DNA of 55,483 nt from Candidatus Mediterraneibacter intestinipullorum (GCA_019118665.1 DWYM01000121.1:1-55483); one strand, 5' to 3'; shown: positions 32,087 to 40,496, counted from the first letter of the stretch. Program-made: numbers and translations. Notes: generated from the sequence alone by a model not told the origin.

Positions 32087-32557
32087 ATGAATATGGAAAT
32101 TCTTCGGTCATTTACGGAAAACACCTGGCTGATATGGCTGGGGCTTTTCATCATACTGATCGTTATCGAACTGATCACCGTGGGGCTGACCACGATCTGG
32201 TTTGCCGGCGGAGCCCTTGCGGCAATCCTCGCCGATATTTTAGGAGCCGGCGTCCTGGCGCAGATCCTGATCTTTCTGGCAGTGTCCTGCATCCTTCTGT
32301 TCTTCACACGCCCCTGGGCGATAAAGCATCTTAACCAGAAACGAGTCCGAACGAATTATGAAGGCGAGATCGGAAAGATCATAAAACTAACGGAAAAGGT
32401 TGACAACCGGAATCAGACCGGAAAAAGCGTCATAGACGGCCGGGAGTGGACCGTCCGCAGCAGGGATGACAGGGAAATACTGGAAGCAGGTTCTCTGGCA
32501 AAGGTTCTTGCGGTATCCGGGGTAAAATTGATCGTAGAAAAGTATGAGGAGGAATAA
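32087..32557 (+). CDS. NfeD-like membrane protein
   Basis: The 156-residue protein has two to three N-terminal hydrophobic helices and a C-terminal OB-fold-like domain (about 85-156, GEIGKIIKL to AKVLAVSGVKLIVEK), the short NfeD1b architecture. NfeD proteins pair with stomatin/SPFH proteins in membrane microdomains. Here the partner starts 3 bases downstream. AGGAG precedes the ATG. No serine protease domain is present, as expected for the short form. Confidence 0.9.
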   Translation: MNMEILRSFTENTWLIWLGLFIILIVIELITVGLTTIWFAGGALAAILADILGAGVLAQILIFLAVSCILLFFTRPWAIKHLNQKRVRTNYEGEIGKIIKLTEKVDNRNQTGKSVIDGREWTVRSRDDREILEAGSLAKVLAVSGVKLIVEKYEEE

Positions 32558-32560
32558 CAA

Positions 32561-33514
32561 ATGAACAGTATAATCAGCATCGGAGGTATTTTTTTCATTA
32601 TCATTGTGGTCCTGATCGTGCTTGTCCTGATTTCATGCGTTAAGATCGTGCATCAGGCTCAGTCAGTCGTTGTGGAGCGCCTCGGCGCTTATCAGGCCAC
32701 ATGGAGCACAGGGCTCCATTTCAAGCTCCCCATCATTGACCGCGTGGCAAAACGGATCGACCTGAAGGAGCAAGTCGTAGACTTCCCGCCCCAGCCGGTG
32801 ATCACAAAAGATAATGTGACCATGCAGATCGATACCGTTATCTTTTTCCAGATCACAGATCCCAAGCTGTTCTGCTACGGCGTTGCCAACCCTATCATCG
32901 CCATCGAAAACCTGACAGCGACAACTCTCCGCAACATCATCGGCGATCTGGAACTTGACCAGACCCTGACATCCAGAGAGACGATAAACACAAAAATGCG
33001 CGCGGAGCTGGATCTTGCCACTGACCCATGGGGCATCAAGGTAAACCGCGTGGAGCTTAAAAACATCATCCCGCCGACAGCCATCCGTGACGCAATGGAA
33101 AAACAGATGAAGGCAGAGCGTGAGCGAAGAGAGGCGATCCTGAGGGCAGAGGGTGAAAAAAAATCCACTGTCCTCGTCGCAGAAGGACAGAAGCAGTCCG
33201 TGATCCTGGAAGCCGAGGCAAAGAAACAGGCAGCGATCCTCCAGGCTGAGGCTGAGAAGGAGAAAATGATCCGCGAGGCAGAAGGTGAAGCGGAGGCTAT
33301 CATGAAGGTACAGCAGGCGACTGCCGATGGTCTCAGATTCTTAAAAGAAGCCGGGGCAGACAACGCAGTTCTTACTCTTAAGAGCCTGGAAGCATTTGAA
33401 AAGGCTGCTGACGGAAAAGCGACCAAGATCATCGTTCCCTCTCAGATACAGGAGATCGCGGGACTCGTGAAATCGATCACTGAGATCGCGTCAAACGATG
33501 AAAACACACAGTGA
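32561..33514 (+). CDS. SPFH/band 7 (stomatin-like) protein
   Basis: The 317-residue product has an N-terminal membrane helix (about 8-28), an SPFH domain (VVVERLGAYQATWSTGLHF, then ERINRVELKNIIPP-type segment) and a long Ala/Glu/Lys-rich coiled coil (about 180-260). A C-terminal helix pair follows. It is the stomatin partner of the upstream NfeD protein, and probably organises membrane microdomains or regulates proteases. The genes are 3 bases apart. A hairpin terminator follows. Confidence 0.93.
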   Translation: MNSIISIGGIFFIIIVVLIVLVLISCVKIVHQAQSVVVERLGAYQATWSTGLHFKLPIIDRVAKRIDLKEQVVDFPPQPVITKDNVTMQIDTVIFFQITDPKLFCYGVANPIIAIENLTATTLRNIIGDLELDQTLTSRETINTKMRAELDLATDPWGIKVNRVELKNIIPPTAIRDAMEKQMKAERERREAILRAEGEKKSTVLVAEGQKQSVILEAEAKKQAAILQAEAEKEKMIREAEGEAEAIMKVQQATADGLRFLKEAGADNAVLTLKSLEAFEKAADGKATKIIVPSQIQEIAGLVKSITEIASNDENTQ

Positions 33515-33532
33515 CAACCTGAAAAATAATCG

Positions 33533-33573
33533 ATTGGGGACGTAGTGAAATCCGATTTTACTACGTCCCCAAT
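33533..33573. terminator. Bidirectional hairpin between converging genes
   Basis: A 14-bp stem (33533-33546 with 33560-33573; ATTGGGGACGTAGT and complement) with a 13-base loop lies between the stomatin gene and the alarmone synthetase gene. On the minus strand ATTATTTTT follows shortly. The GGGGACGTAGT arm resembles REP-like hairpins seen in several Clostridia (from memory; not checked). Confidence 0.7.
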
Positions 33574-33578
33574 TGGCA

Positions 33579-34328
33579 CTATTTTTCTGCTGCCCCATCA
33601 AAATGCAGCACTTTCTGTTCTTTTCTGTTCCCGATCACATTTTCCAGCACTTCATCCATGTTATCCCGGTTTTTCTCGTTCACGATGCATTCCTGGATGG
33701 CTTCATTCAGCGAGAGCATCTTGTCATCCAGTTCAGATACCATCTTTGCACATTCCTGGAGGTCCCTGCTGATATAATCCGGCGCATTGCCCTCAAACTT
33801 ATAATAAATCTTATGCTCCAGGCTCGCCCAGAAATCCATCGCGATCGTGCGGATCTGGATCTCCACCTTGGTGTCCACCACGCTGTCAGACAGAAAGATC
33901 GGTACGGAGACAAGCATATGGTAGCTCTTATAACCGCTTTCCTTCGGGTTCTTTATGTAGTCCTTGATCGAGAGCACTTTAAGGTCGCTCTGATTTCCGA
34001 TCATCTCTGCCAGGCGGTAAATATCTGAGGTAAAAGAACAGATCAGCCTCACGCCTGCAATATCGTTGATATAACGGACCATATTTTCTATGGATGTTTC
34101 GTATCCGTAACGTTTGAGCTTCTTTACGATGCTCTCCGGCGTTTTGATCCTTGTCTTGATGTGTTCGATCGGATTGTACTGATGTACATGCTGGAACTCA
34201 TCATTTAGGATCTCCAGCTTTGTGCCTACTTCTTTCAAAGCTGCATTGTAGAGAAAAATAACTGTTTTCCAACTGTCGACATCCTCGTAGCTCTTTAATG
34301 CAGCCTCAACCTGTTGTTCACATTTCAT
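33579..34328 (-). CDS. Small alarmone synthetase (RelA/SpoT-domain GTP pyrophosphokinase)
   Basis: The 249-residue protein has only the synthetase domain. It shows RIKTPESIVKKLKRYG near 60-75, DIAGVRLICSF near 88-98, YKSYHMLV, and EIQIRTIAMDFWASLEHKIYYK near 157-178. This is the YjbM/RelQ class, which makes (p)ppGpp from GTP or GDP without a hydrolase domain. A coiled C-terminal tail follows. The promoter (GTGACA, 17 bp, TATACT; 34365-34393) is just upstream. Together with the MESH1-like HD gene at 25.4 kb the cell has both synthesis and possible hydrolysis outside the bifunctional Rel enzyme. Confidence 0.92.
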   Translation of the reverse strand: MKCEQQVEAALKSYEDVDSWKTVIFLYNAALKEVGTKLEILNDEFQHVHQYNPIEHIKTRIKTPESIVKKLKRYGYETSIENMVRYINDIAGVRLICSFTSDIYRLAEMIGNQSDLKVLSIKDYIKNPKESGYKSYHMLVSVPIFLSDSVVDTKVEIQIRTIAMDFWASLEHKIYYKFEGNAPDYISRDLQECAKMVSELDDKMLSLNEAIQECIVNEKNRDNMDEVLENVIGNRKEQKVLHFDGAAEK

Positions 34329-34364
34329 CGCGGATATCCCCCATTGGTTGTTTTATCTCTGAAC

Positions 34365-34393
34365 AGTATACCATATTTTGTATACGCTGTCAC
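34365..34393 (-). promoter_or_regulatory. Promoter of the small alarmone synthetase
   Basis: Minus strand GTGACA (34388-34393), 17 bp, TATACT (34365-34370), 36 bases upstream of the ATG. Confidence 0.65.
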
Positions 34394-34419
34394 AGAGTTC
34401 GCTCCATTTTATAATCTTT

Positions 34420-35475
34420 TCATATCTCCAGTTTCATGTCCCCCGGATGGATCCATTTCTTCTTCCGCATAAATTCTGAGATCAGGAGCGTCAGCACCGC
34501 AGGCAGGATAAACTGGATCACCATGATCTTAAAAAGCACGACAGTCCCGCCTTCTGTCTGTGTCATGACCTGCCATGTCATCAGAGACCCTACCAATCCC
34601 GCCGTTCCCATTCCCGAACCGGTTGCGTTATTTGTCATGTGGAACAGCATCGTCCCTACCGGTCCCAGAACAGCGCTGGAAAGGATCGGGGGTATCCATA
34701 TCTGGGGATGCCGCACGATATTCGGAACCTGAAGCATGGATGTCCCGATCCCCTGCGCCAGGAATCCGCTGAACTTATTCTCCCGCCAGCTCGCCACCGC
34801 GAAGCCGATCATATTGCAGCAGCAGCCCACTGTAGCCGCCCCGGCCGCCAGTCCTGACAGATTCAGGATCACTCCAAGCGCGGCGGAACTGATCGGCAGT
34901 GTGAGTATCATTCCCATCAGGACCGACACAACTATACCCATGAGGAAGGGCTGCTGCTCTGTGCCCCAGTTGATCAGTGATCCGAGCCACGCCATGAATC
35001 CGGAGATCGGAGGCCCCACTAACAGACCCACCACCGAACCTGCTCCAATACAGACGAGAGGCGTGAGTATGATGTCCAGCCTGGTCTTTCCTGAGATCAG
35101 GATTCCCAGTTCGATGGCAGCATATGCCGCCACAAAAGCGCCCAACGGCTCTCCCGGGCCAGCCAGGATCAGATTTCCGTCCGCCAGTACGTTTCCTGAA
35201 AGCAGATTCCCGGCAAACGCGCCGATCATTCCCGCGACCGCGGCGGATACAACGACCAGATGTCCCGCATCCAGCTTGCGCGCCACGCCAGCGCCGATGC
35301 CTGCACCGGTCAGCCCTGCTGCCATCTTGCCGACCAGATAGATCAGATCTCCCACATTTCCTCCGGCGAACGTGCCGATCTGCTGGATGATCGTTCCAAT
35401 GATCAACGTGGCGAAGAGCCCCTGTGCCATACCGCTCAGACCGTCAATAAATACCCTGTCCAAAATCTTTTTCAT
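34420..35475 (-). CDS. PTS EIIC-like membrane transporter (PTS_EIIC_2 type)
   Basis: A 351-residue membrane protein with about nine to ten hydrophobic helices rich in Gly and Ala. It resembles the stand-alone PTS_EIIC_2 family, with LDRVFIDGLSGMAQGLFATLIIGTII at the start, conserved ISSAALG, and FHMTNNATGSGMGTAGLVG near 290-310. No EIIA or EIIB genes are near, so it may act without a classical PTS. Substrate unknown. The ATG at 35475 follows AAGGA. A 147-residue GNAT-like gene ends 81 bases upstream of this start on the same strand. Confidence 0.8.
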   Translation of the reverse strand: MKKILDRVFIDGLSGMAQGLFATLIIGTIIQQIGTFAGGNVGDLIYLVGKMAAGLTGAGIGAGVARKLDAGHLVVVSAAVAGMIGAFAGNLLSGNVLADGNLILAGPGEPLGAFVAAYAAIELGILISGKTRLDIILTPLVCIGAGSVVGLLVGPPISGFMAWLGSLINWGTEQQPFLMGIVVSVLMGMILTLPISSAALGVILNLSGLAAGAATVGCCCNMIGFAVASWRENKFSGFLAQGIGTSMLQVPNIVRHPQIWIPPILSSAVLGPVGTMLFHMTNNATGSGMGTAGLVGSLMTWQVMTQTEGGTVVLFKIMVIQFILPAVLTLLISEFMRKKKWIHPGDMKLEI

Positions 35476-35556
35476 GAGTTCCTTTTCCTCTCTGTACTCA
35501 GCATATTCCCATACCCGGCTGTGCTTTTTTGCATCTGTTTTTCGCAGCGGGCACAC

Positions 35557-36000
35557 CTATCTTGTGAGCACTGTCCATTCCCCTTCATGTTCTGCTTTTC
35601 CCAGACACTCCACGAGGTTTCCCTCTTTATCCGTGAGCTCTGGGAGTGTCTTCCCTGTCTCCATGACATAGTCCGTCAGAAGCCAGCTCACGATATTCAC
35701 ATTATCCTTTCGCCCCGCCACCTTCTGGGGCGCTTCGATCCCCATCATCTCTTCCAGGAAATCGATCCCCACCTGATTCTCTTTACAGTAGAGGACAAGC
35801 GTCCCATGAAGCCAGAGGTACACGCCGCTGATCTTCTTATCCGCATCCTGTCCTCCCGGAGCTTCGTCAATATAGACGATCTGAAACGGCGCATCAATCC
35901 CGAACGCGTCCACCGCATCCGCTATCAGCCTTCCATATGGTTCATCCTTTAAATACTCCTCCAACACCGGCCTGTCCGCCTCTGTGCATACTCTGATCAT
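35557..36000 (-). CDS. Hypothetical protein with GNAT-like N-terminus
   Basis: The 147-residue product begins MIRVCTEADRPVLEEYLKD, like the first strand and helix of GNAT acetyltransferases. It continues with a beta-rich part (FQIVYIDE, SGVYLWLHGTLVLYC) that could match strands 2 to 4. The acetyl-CoA loop (Q/RxxGxG/A) of active enzymes is not visible, so it is either a divergent or a non-catalytic member. It may be cotranscribed with the PTS-EIIC-like gene. Function unknown. Confidence 0.6.
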   Translation of the reverse strand: MIRVCTEADRPVLEEYLKDEPYGRLIADAVDAFGIDAPFQIVYIDEAPGGQDADKKISGVYLWLHGTLVLYCKENQVGIDFLEEMMGIEAPQKVAGRKDNVNIVSWLLTDYVMETGKTLPELTDKEGNLVECLGKAEHEGEWTVLTR

Positions 36001-36087
36001 AGCTCCTGGTCCTCCTCATATTCCGCTGTATTAGCCTCCGCCATTCCTTTAATACTATATCAAAAAGCACTGTCTCAGGCAACGGCA

Positions 36088-36149
36088 GATTTTCCGCACA
36101 GAAGATTTTCCATACGGAAGCTTTTCCGCAGATGACTTTTCCTTTTTCC
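36088..36149. repeat. 16-bp tandem repeats upstream of a small gene
   Basis: TTTTCC recurs at 36090, 36106, 36122 and 36137 within near-repeats of 16 bp (AGATTTTCCGCACAGA, AGATTTTCCATACGGA, AGCTTTTCCGCAGATG, ACTTTTCC). A fifth TTTTCC lies at 36144. The array ends just before a possible -10 (TAGAAT at about 36155) for the gene at 36187. Confidence 0.7.
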
Positions 36150-36186
36150 TGTGTTAGAATACCATCATGCAGAAAGGAGTTCTTTT

Positions 36187-36450
36187 ATGTTTCGTTTATG
36201 GGGAAAAGAATTTAAAGATAACAGAATGCTGCGGGACACCGTGGTCTGCAATGAGACTGACGATACCCGCACGCACAAGATATTTCATGCCCTGGACCAG
36301 ATCTGTTATGAATTTGACCTGAGCAAGCCGATCTGGCTGGACTCCACTATCGCAGAGTTCAAGCGGCATGCCAAAGCTCGTTTTTATCAGGATAATTTTG
36401 TCGATTCGATCGATTTTGATTATCTGGAAATCCAGGTGATAGAGGAATGA
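36187..36450 (+). CDS. Small conserved-looking hypothetical protein
   Basis: An 87-residue protein, start chosen at 36187 because AAAGGAG lies 7 bases upstream. It has no membrane helix or signal peptide. It mixes helix and strand, with RTHKIFHALDQICYEFDLSKPIWLD in the middle and an acidic end VIEE. I do not recognise the family. It is preceded by a 16-bp tandem-repeat array and followed by a terminator whose stem begins inside the last codons. It is thus a monocistronic gene with its own control region. Confidence 0.7.
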   Translation: MFRLWGKEFKDNRMLRDTVVCNETDDTRTHKIFHALDQICYEFDLSKPIWLDSTIAEFKRHAKARFYQDNFVDSIDFDYLEIQVIEE

Positions 36451-36471
36451 TTCCCCTGTCACCTGTTTTTT
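36433..36471 (+). terminator. Terminator of the small gene
   Basis: CAGGTGA (36433-36439) pairs with TCACCTG (36459-36465), with additional GGAAT/ATTCC pairing inside, followed by TTTTTT. The stop codon lies in the hairpin. Confidence 0.85.
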
Positions 36472-36500
36472 ACGTTCAGCTGCAGGAGTCTGCGGATCTG

Positions 36501-37916
36501 TCACTGACTCCGTATCGCCTCCAGCGGGCTGAGGCTCATCGCCCTCCTTGCAGGGAAATATCCCGCCGCCGTTCCGACCAGCACCGCAAAGCCTGTTGAT
36601 ACAAGCAGCAGCCACACCGGGATAAACGAGAGATTCCCGGATACTCCCAGGCCTCCGCCTGAGACAAAAATATTGATCACCAGCGACATGGTCAGGCTCA
36701 GGATATTTCCGATGATGCCGCCAGCCAGCCCGATGAACGCTGCCTCCAGCAGGAAAAGCTGGCGGATGTTCCTGAGCCCGCATCCGATCACTTTCATGAC
36801 CCCGATCTCTTTTGTCCTCTCGTATATGGACATCATCATCGTATTGGCAATCCCGATCGCCGCCACCAGCAGAGAGACCGCTCCGATCCCACCGAGGACT
36901 GCCTGGACCATGGCAAACTGTTTCTTCATACTGTCAATGTACTCTGCATTTGTCTCCACGTTATACCCAAGGCTGCGGATCGTACTGGCCAGTTCCTCCA
37001 CATGCTCCATGTCATCCGCCTGCACTCTTGCCGAACTGTATACAAATCTGCTGTACGGCTTTCCGCTCTTTGTAGACGGCTGTCCCGGAATAACGCGCCC
37101 TCGGAACTCTTTCTTAAGATATCCCCTCAGCTGATCAAGATCGCAGTATACTTTAAAGGAATCCATACTGTAATTGTCCATTCCGCCCGCTATCACGCCG
37201 CTGCCTTTTACCACATATTTTTTCGGCGCTGTCTGAGCCTTCTGTCCCTGCCCGGCTGTGTCCGCTCCTCCCGCCGCCCCAGCGGGACCTCCGCCCACAT
37301 CCGGGTTCTGCGCCTGGTAATAGCCCTCCTGGTCCAGGATCAGGAAGAGGGAATCGTTCTTCAGGTCAATGTCCGGCGCTTCCCCGGTATCCCAGTAGGT
37401 CTTTCCTGTTCCCTTGTGATAAAAGTTGCTTAAGACCGCATTCCCATACACCAGTTCCAACTGAGCGCTGTCGCCGTCCGGCAGTCTTCCCCCGGTCTCC
37501 AGCTCCAGGTTCAGAGACCTGAGCCCTTCAGGAGTCATTCCGCACAGTTCAACATTTCCTTCATACCGGCCTTTCAGCGCAATGGCAGAAAGATTATATA
37601 CAGGCTCCACGCTCTTTATATGCGCCAGGGTCCGCAGCTCTTTTATCACGTCATCCGTGATATATTTTTTCGCCTCCTCGTCAGAGGAGCCTCCGTACGA
37701 CATTCCGCCGCTGTCCTTGCCTGTCACTGTGATCCCTGTCGTCCCGCCGCTCTTCTCCACTTCCGCATACATCGACTCCTGGAGCCCAAGTCCCAGAGAG
37801 ATCATGACCACGATCGAAGCCGTCCCGATCACCACGCCGAGAACCGTCAGAAAAGTCCGCAGTTTTCTGCGTTTGAGGCTGCTAATGCTCATCCTCAGTA
37901 AGTCGCTCCACCTCAT
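36501..37916 (-). CDS. MacB/FtsX-type ABC transporter permease
   Basis: The 471-residue protein has an N-terminal membrane helix (about 20-42), a large extracytoplasmic domain (MacB_PCD type, about 45-330) with a Gly/Ala/Gln insertion near 205-230, and three C-terminal membrane helices with the FtsX pattern (RTKEIGVMKVIGCGLRNI coupling region). It forms an exporter or mechanotransmission pair with the ATPase encoded at the head of the operon. The ATG at 37916 follows AGGAGGAA; a TTG one codon earlier is also possible. It overlaps the upstream CARDB-like gene by 35 bases. Confidence 0.9.
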   Translation of the reverse strand: MRWSDLLRMSISSLKRRKLRTFLTVLGVVIGTASIVVMISLGLGLQESMYAEVEKSGGTTGITVTGKDSGGMSYGGSSDEEAKKYITDDVIKELRTLAHIKSVEPVYNLSAIALKGRYEGNVELCGMTPEGLRSLNLELETGGRLPDGDSAQLELVYGNAVLSNFYHKGTGKTYWDTGEAPDIDLKNDSLFLILDQEGYYQAQNPDVGGGPAGAAGGADTAGQGQKAQTAPKKYVVKGSGVIAGGMDNYSMDSFKVYCDLDQLRGYLKKEFRGRVIPGQPSTKSGKPYSRFVYSSARVQADDMEHVEELASTIRSLGYNVETNAEYIDSMKKQFAMVQAVLGGIGAVSLLVAAIGIANTMMMSIYERTKEIGVMKVIGCGLRNIRQLFLLEAAFIGLAGGIIGNILSLTMSLVINIFVSGGGLGVSGNLSFIPVWLLLVSTGFAVLVGTAAGYFPARRAMSLSPLEAIRSQ

Positions 37917-39525
37917 CAAATAATTCCTCCTCTTCTGCTTCCCGGAGTTTTTTCTTCCTGCGTTTTATCAGGATCGCCCCTCCGGTAATTCCCGCTGCCG
38001 CTATTACGATGACTGCCACGATCATCCCCACCGGCAGCCCGCCTTCTTCCGGCATGTCTTCATACAGCATCTCCATGTCTGCCGGCGCGGTCTCTTCCAG
38101 GACCGTCATGGTGAATTTCTGTTCCGATGTACTCACATTGCCCGCATCATCTTCGTAAGTCAGTATCAGTTTACAGTCTTCTCCGCCTTCTGTTGCCTGT
38201 TTTGCAGTGGCAATACTGTCGATCGTCCCGGTGGCACCGGCGTCAAGATTACCGATGAACTGCTCCTGGGAGTCGATCATCGCTCCCTCAAACCGGGCCT
38301 TTACATTGTACATCTTGACTCGTCCGAGATTGTACAGGCTGCACGATATATTCGCCTCTTCCCCGACAGCCACTGTATCAGGAGCGATCTGGATCTTGCT
38401 GAATTCAAATCTTGCTTCCTGCCTGACAGGGATCGCAAGGCTGGACTGGGCCTCATACTGCGTTGCGTTTCCATCCTCATACTTCATGCTCATGCTGATG
38501 CTGTACGGCTTTTGCACCAGATCCGCGCGGGCATTGAGGTCAATGGCGATATCTCTGGTGCCGCCCGCGGGAATACTGTCCAGATAAATGGAACTGGAAC
38601 CGGAAGAGGGCAGGAATGCCGGAGCTTCTGCCGCCGCCTCAGTCCCGGAAGAGGGCGCCTGGAAATCAAACAGCATGTTTGAGACTCCTGTCCGGGAAGA
38701 CGTATTTTTCAGATGCACGACCAGCTTAAAGTCTCCTCCGGCACGCACCTCCCCCGGCTCGGTGCTGAATCCTGTGACAATGACCCTGGGCACTGACCCA
38801 TTTGATCCTGATGCGCCGCCGGAAACAACCGGCTCCCCAGTATAAAATCCGCCTGCCGTCAGCGCCGCGTCAGCTCCTGTCCCATCTGACACCTGGCCTC
38901 CTGATGCGGACTGTCCCGGATTTCCCGATCCGGAAGACGCGCCCGGATCCGATGGATTCCCGCCGGACGGCTGTTCTTCAGCCGGTTTCTCTTTCGCAGT
39001 TGTCTTTACAAAGACGTATTTCTCCGTCTCATACGCGTTCTCCCCATCATCGTAGTCGATGCGGAATGTAAGCTTATATGCTTTACCGCTTACATCGCTC
39101 TTCACCGTGAGCATGTCATTGTCCACTCCCCACAGAGCGTCTGTCTGCTTTCCTGCTTCCAGAGTGCCAAGCCCCAGCTCATAATTCAGCTTATTCAGCT
39201 CAAAGGGCCAGTCTGCTTCATTCTGTATGACAGGAGCGATCCTCACATTCCGGGCATTTATATTGCCGCTGTTTTTCACGCTGATATTAAGCTGCGCCTT
39301 CTCCCCTGCGCGAAAGACCGGCGTCTCCTGACCGTCTCCTACGCTGATCTGGATGCGCGCCAGATTTGCCGTACCCTGTGCCAGGCTTTCCGACCGAGCC
39401 GATAAGTTCTGTATCCCTGCTGCCCTGACAGACGCTCCCACAGGAATTGCCGCCGGCAGCACAAATGCCGCGCACAACACAGCAGCACCGATCCTTTTCA
39501 ATATGTTCCTTCTACGCTTTGTCAT
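37882..39525 (-). CDS. Secreted CARDB/S-layer-like adaptor protein with C-terminal membrane anchor
   Basis: The 547-residue product has a signal peptide (cleavage near GASVRA), three Ig-like/CARDB modules of the type that contain AGxxxxLxxxxKNxG (for example RAGEKAQLNISVKNSGN), a Gly/Ser/Pro-rich linker, and a C-terminal membrane helix with a basic-acidic tail. Proteins of this type (COG1361-like) occur between ATPase and permease genes of MacB-type systems and take the place of an adaptor. AGGAGGG precedes the ATG at 39525. It overlaps the ATPase gene by 14 and the permease gene by 35 bases. Ligand unknown. Confidence 0.8.
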   Translation of the reverse strand: MTKRRRNILKRIGAAVLCAAFVLPAAIPVGASVRAAGIQNLSARSESLAQGTANLARIQISVGDGQETPVFRAGEKAQLNISVKNSGNINARNVRIAPVIQNEADWPFELNKLNYELGLGTLEAGKQTDALWGVDNDMLTVKSDVSGKAYKLTFRIDYDDGENAYETEKYVFVKTTAKEKPAEEQPSGGNPSDPGASSGSGNPGQSASGGQVSDGTGADAALTAGGFYTGEPVVSGGASGSNGSVPRVIVTGFSTEPGEVRAGGDFKLVVHLKNTSSRTGVSNMLFDFQAPSSGTEAAAEAPAFLPSSGSSSIYLDSIPAGGTRDIAIDLNARADLVQKPYSISMSMKYEDGNATQYEAQSSLAIPVRQEARFEFSKIQIAPDTVAVGEEANISCSLYNLGRVKMYNVKARFEGAMIDSQEQFIGNLDAGATGTIDSIATAKQATEGGEDCKLILTYEDDAGNVSTSEQKFTMTVLEETAPADMEMLYEDMPEEGGLPVGMIVAVIVIAAAGITGGAILIKRRKKKLREAEEEELFDEVERLTEDEH

Positions 39526-40225
39526 TCTCTCTGTCCCTCCTGTTTTCTTGTATATGTACGATCTTCCCATCAAGAATATGCAGCACCCGGTCCGCATACT
39601 CTGCCTCGTGCGGATCGTGGGTGACCATTACCAGCGTCCGTTTCTGTTCTCTGACGATCTTCTGCATCAGCCGCATGACCTCTTCTGATGTATGGGAATC
39701 CAGATTTCCTGTTGGCTCATCCGCAAAGATGATCTTCGGATCCGTCACGAGCGCGCGGGCAACTCCTACCCTCTGCTGCTGTCCTCCTGACATCTGATTT
39801 GGCATATGCATCTTATGTTTCTCCAGACTGACAAGCTCCAGCATGCGGTTTGCTTTTTTCAGTCTTGTCTTTCGCGCCTCTCCGCGGAAGGTGAGCGGCA
39901 GCGCCACGTTTTCCAGCGCGCTCATCGTCCCCAGCAGATGAAATGACTGAAAGATAAATCCCACGTTTTCCCTGCGGAATCTTACCAGTTCATCTTCCTT
40001 TAGTTTCTCGATGTGCTGTCCGCTGATGACGACTTCTCCCCTGGACGGTTTTTCCAGGCCGGCAAGCATATTGAGCAGCGTTGACTTCCCCGAACCGGAC
40101 GTCCCCACGATGGCGCAGAATTCACCCTCGCGAATACTGAAGCTCACGCCGTCCAGCGCCCGCACCGAAGAGTCGCCGATGCGGTACAGCTTGTAAAGGT
40201 TGTTCACACAGATAATCTCTCTCAC
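39512..40225 (-). CDS. MacB/LolD-type ABC transporter ATPase
   Basis: A 237-residue ATPase with Walker A GTSGSGKST (about 41-49), Q-loop FQSFHLLG, signature MSGGQQQR (about 145-152), Walker B IIFADEPTGNLD and switch His in VTHDPHEAEYA. The EPTGNLD form is diagnostic of the LolD/MacB/FtsE group. It is the first gene of the three-gene export module, 25 bases or more downstream of an inverted repeat that could be a TetR-type operator. Confidence 0.94.
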   Translation of the reverse strand: MREIICVNNLYKLYRIGDSSVRALDGVSFSIREGEFCAIVGTSGSGKSTLLNMLAGLEKPSRGEVVISGQHIEKLKEDELVRFRRENVGFIFQSFHLLGTMSALENVALPLTFRGEARKTRLKKANRMLELVSLEKHKMHMPNQMSGGQQQRVGVARALVTDPKIIFADEPTGNLDSHTSEEVMRLMQKIVREQKRTLVMVTHDPHEAEYADRVLHILDGKIVHIQENRRDRENDKA

Positions 40226-40248
40226 AGCAGCCTCCTTGTCAGAATATG

Positions 40249-40268
40249 GTAAGTGTATGTTAACTTAC
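40249..40268. promoter_or_regulatory. Candidate TetR-type operator upstream of the ABC module
   Basis: An inverted repeat with arms GTAAGT and ACTTAC separated by 8 bases lies 24 bases upstream of the ATPase start. No regulator gene is adjacent. Confidence 0.4.
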
Positions 40269-40378
40269 ATTTTCTAATATTTAGTAAGGTATTTTTTGAA
40301 GATTTTCTTAATACACAAGGGAAATATACGCAGCCGGAAGGGCATTCAAAACAAGATGTGCCGAAATAAGAAAAAGTC

Positions 40379-40407
40379 TTGCAATTTCAAGCGAACAGAT
40401 GTATAAT
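40379..40407 (+). promoter_or_regulatory. Promoter of tRNA-Gly
   Basis: TTGCAA (40379-40384), 17 bp, TATAAT (40402-40407), 17 bases before the tRNA 5' end. Confidence 0.85.
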
Positions 40408-40423
40408 TTTTTACATGCCGAAC

Positions 40424-40494
40424 GCAGATGTAGTTCATCGGTAGAACACCAGCTTCCCAAGCTGGGGAGGCGGGTTCGACTCCCGTCATCTGCT
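40424..40494 (+). tRNA. tRNA-Gly (CCC anticodon)
   Basis: A 71-base cloverleaf. The acceptor stem is GCAGATG/CATCTGC, the anticodon stem CCAGC/GCTGG carries the loop TTCCCAA (anticodon CCC, reads GGG), and the T arm contains GGTTCGACTCC. The discriminator base is T, as usual for tRNA-Gly. CCA is not encoded. It is flanked by a good promoter and a terminator. Confidence 0.95.
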
Positions 40495-40496
40495 GC

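Noticed and set aside
32875-33432. Long antisense open frame opposite the stomatin gene
   Set aside because: Composition (Ser/Ala/Phe-rich) mirrors the coiled coil on the other strand, with no ribosome site or family pattern. It is a shadow of the real gene.
36187-36450. Small gene at 36187 as a toxin-antitoxin component
   Set aside because: It stands alone with its own promoter and terminator, and there is no partner gene or DNA-binding motif.
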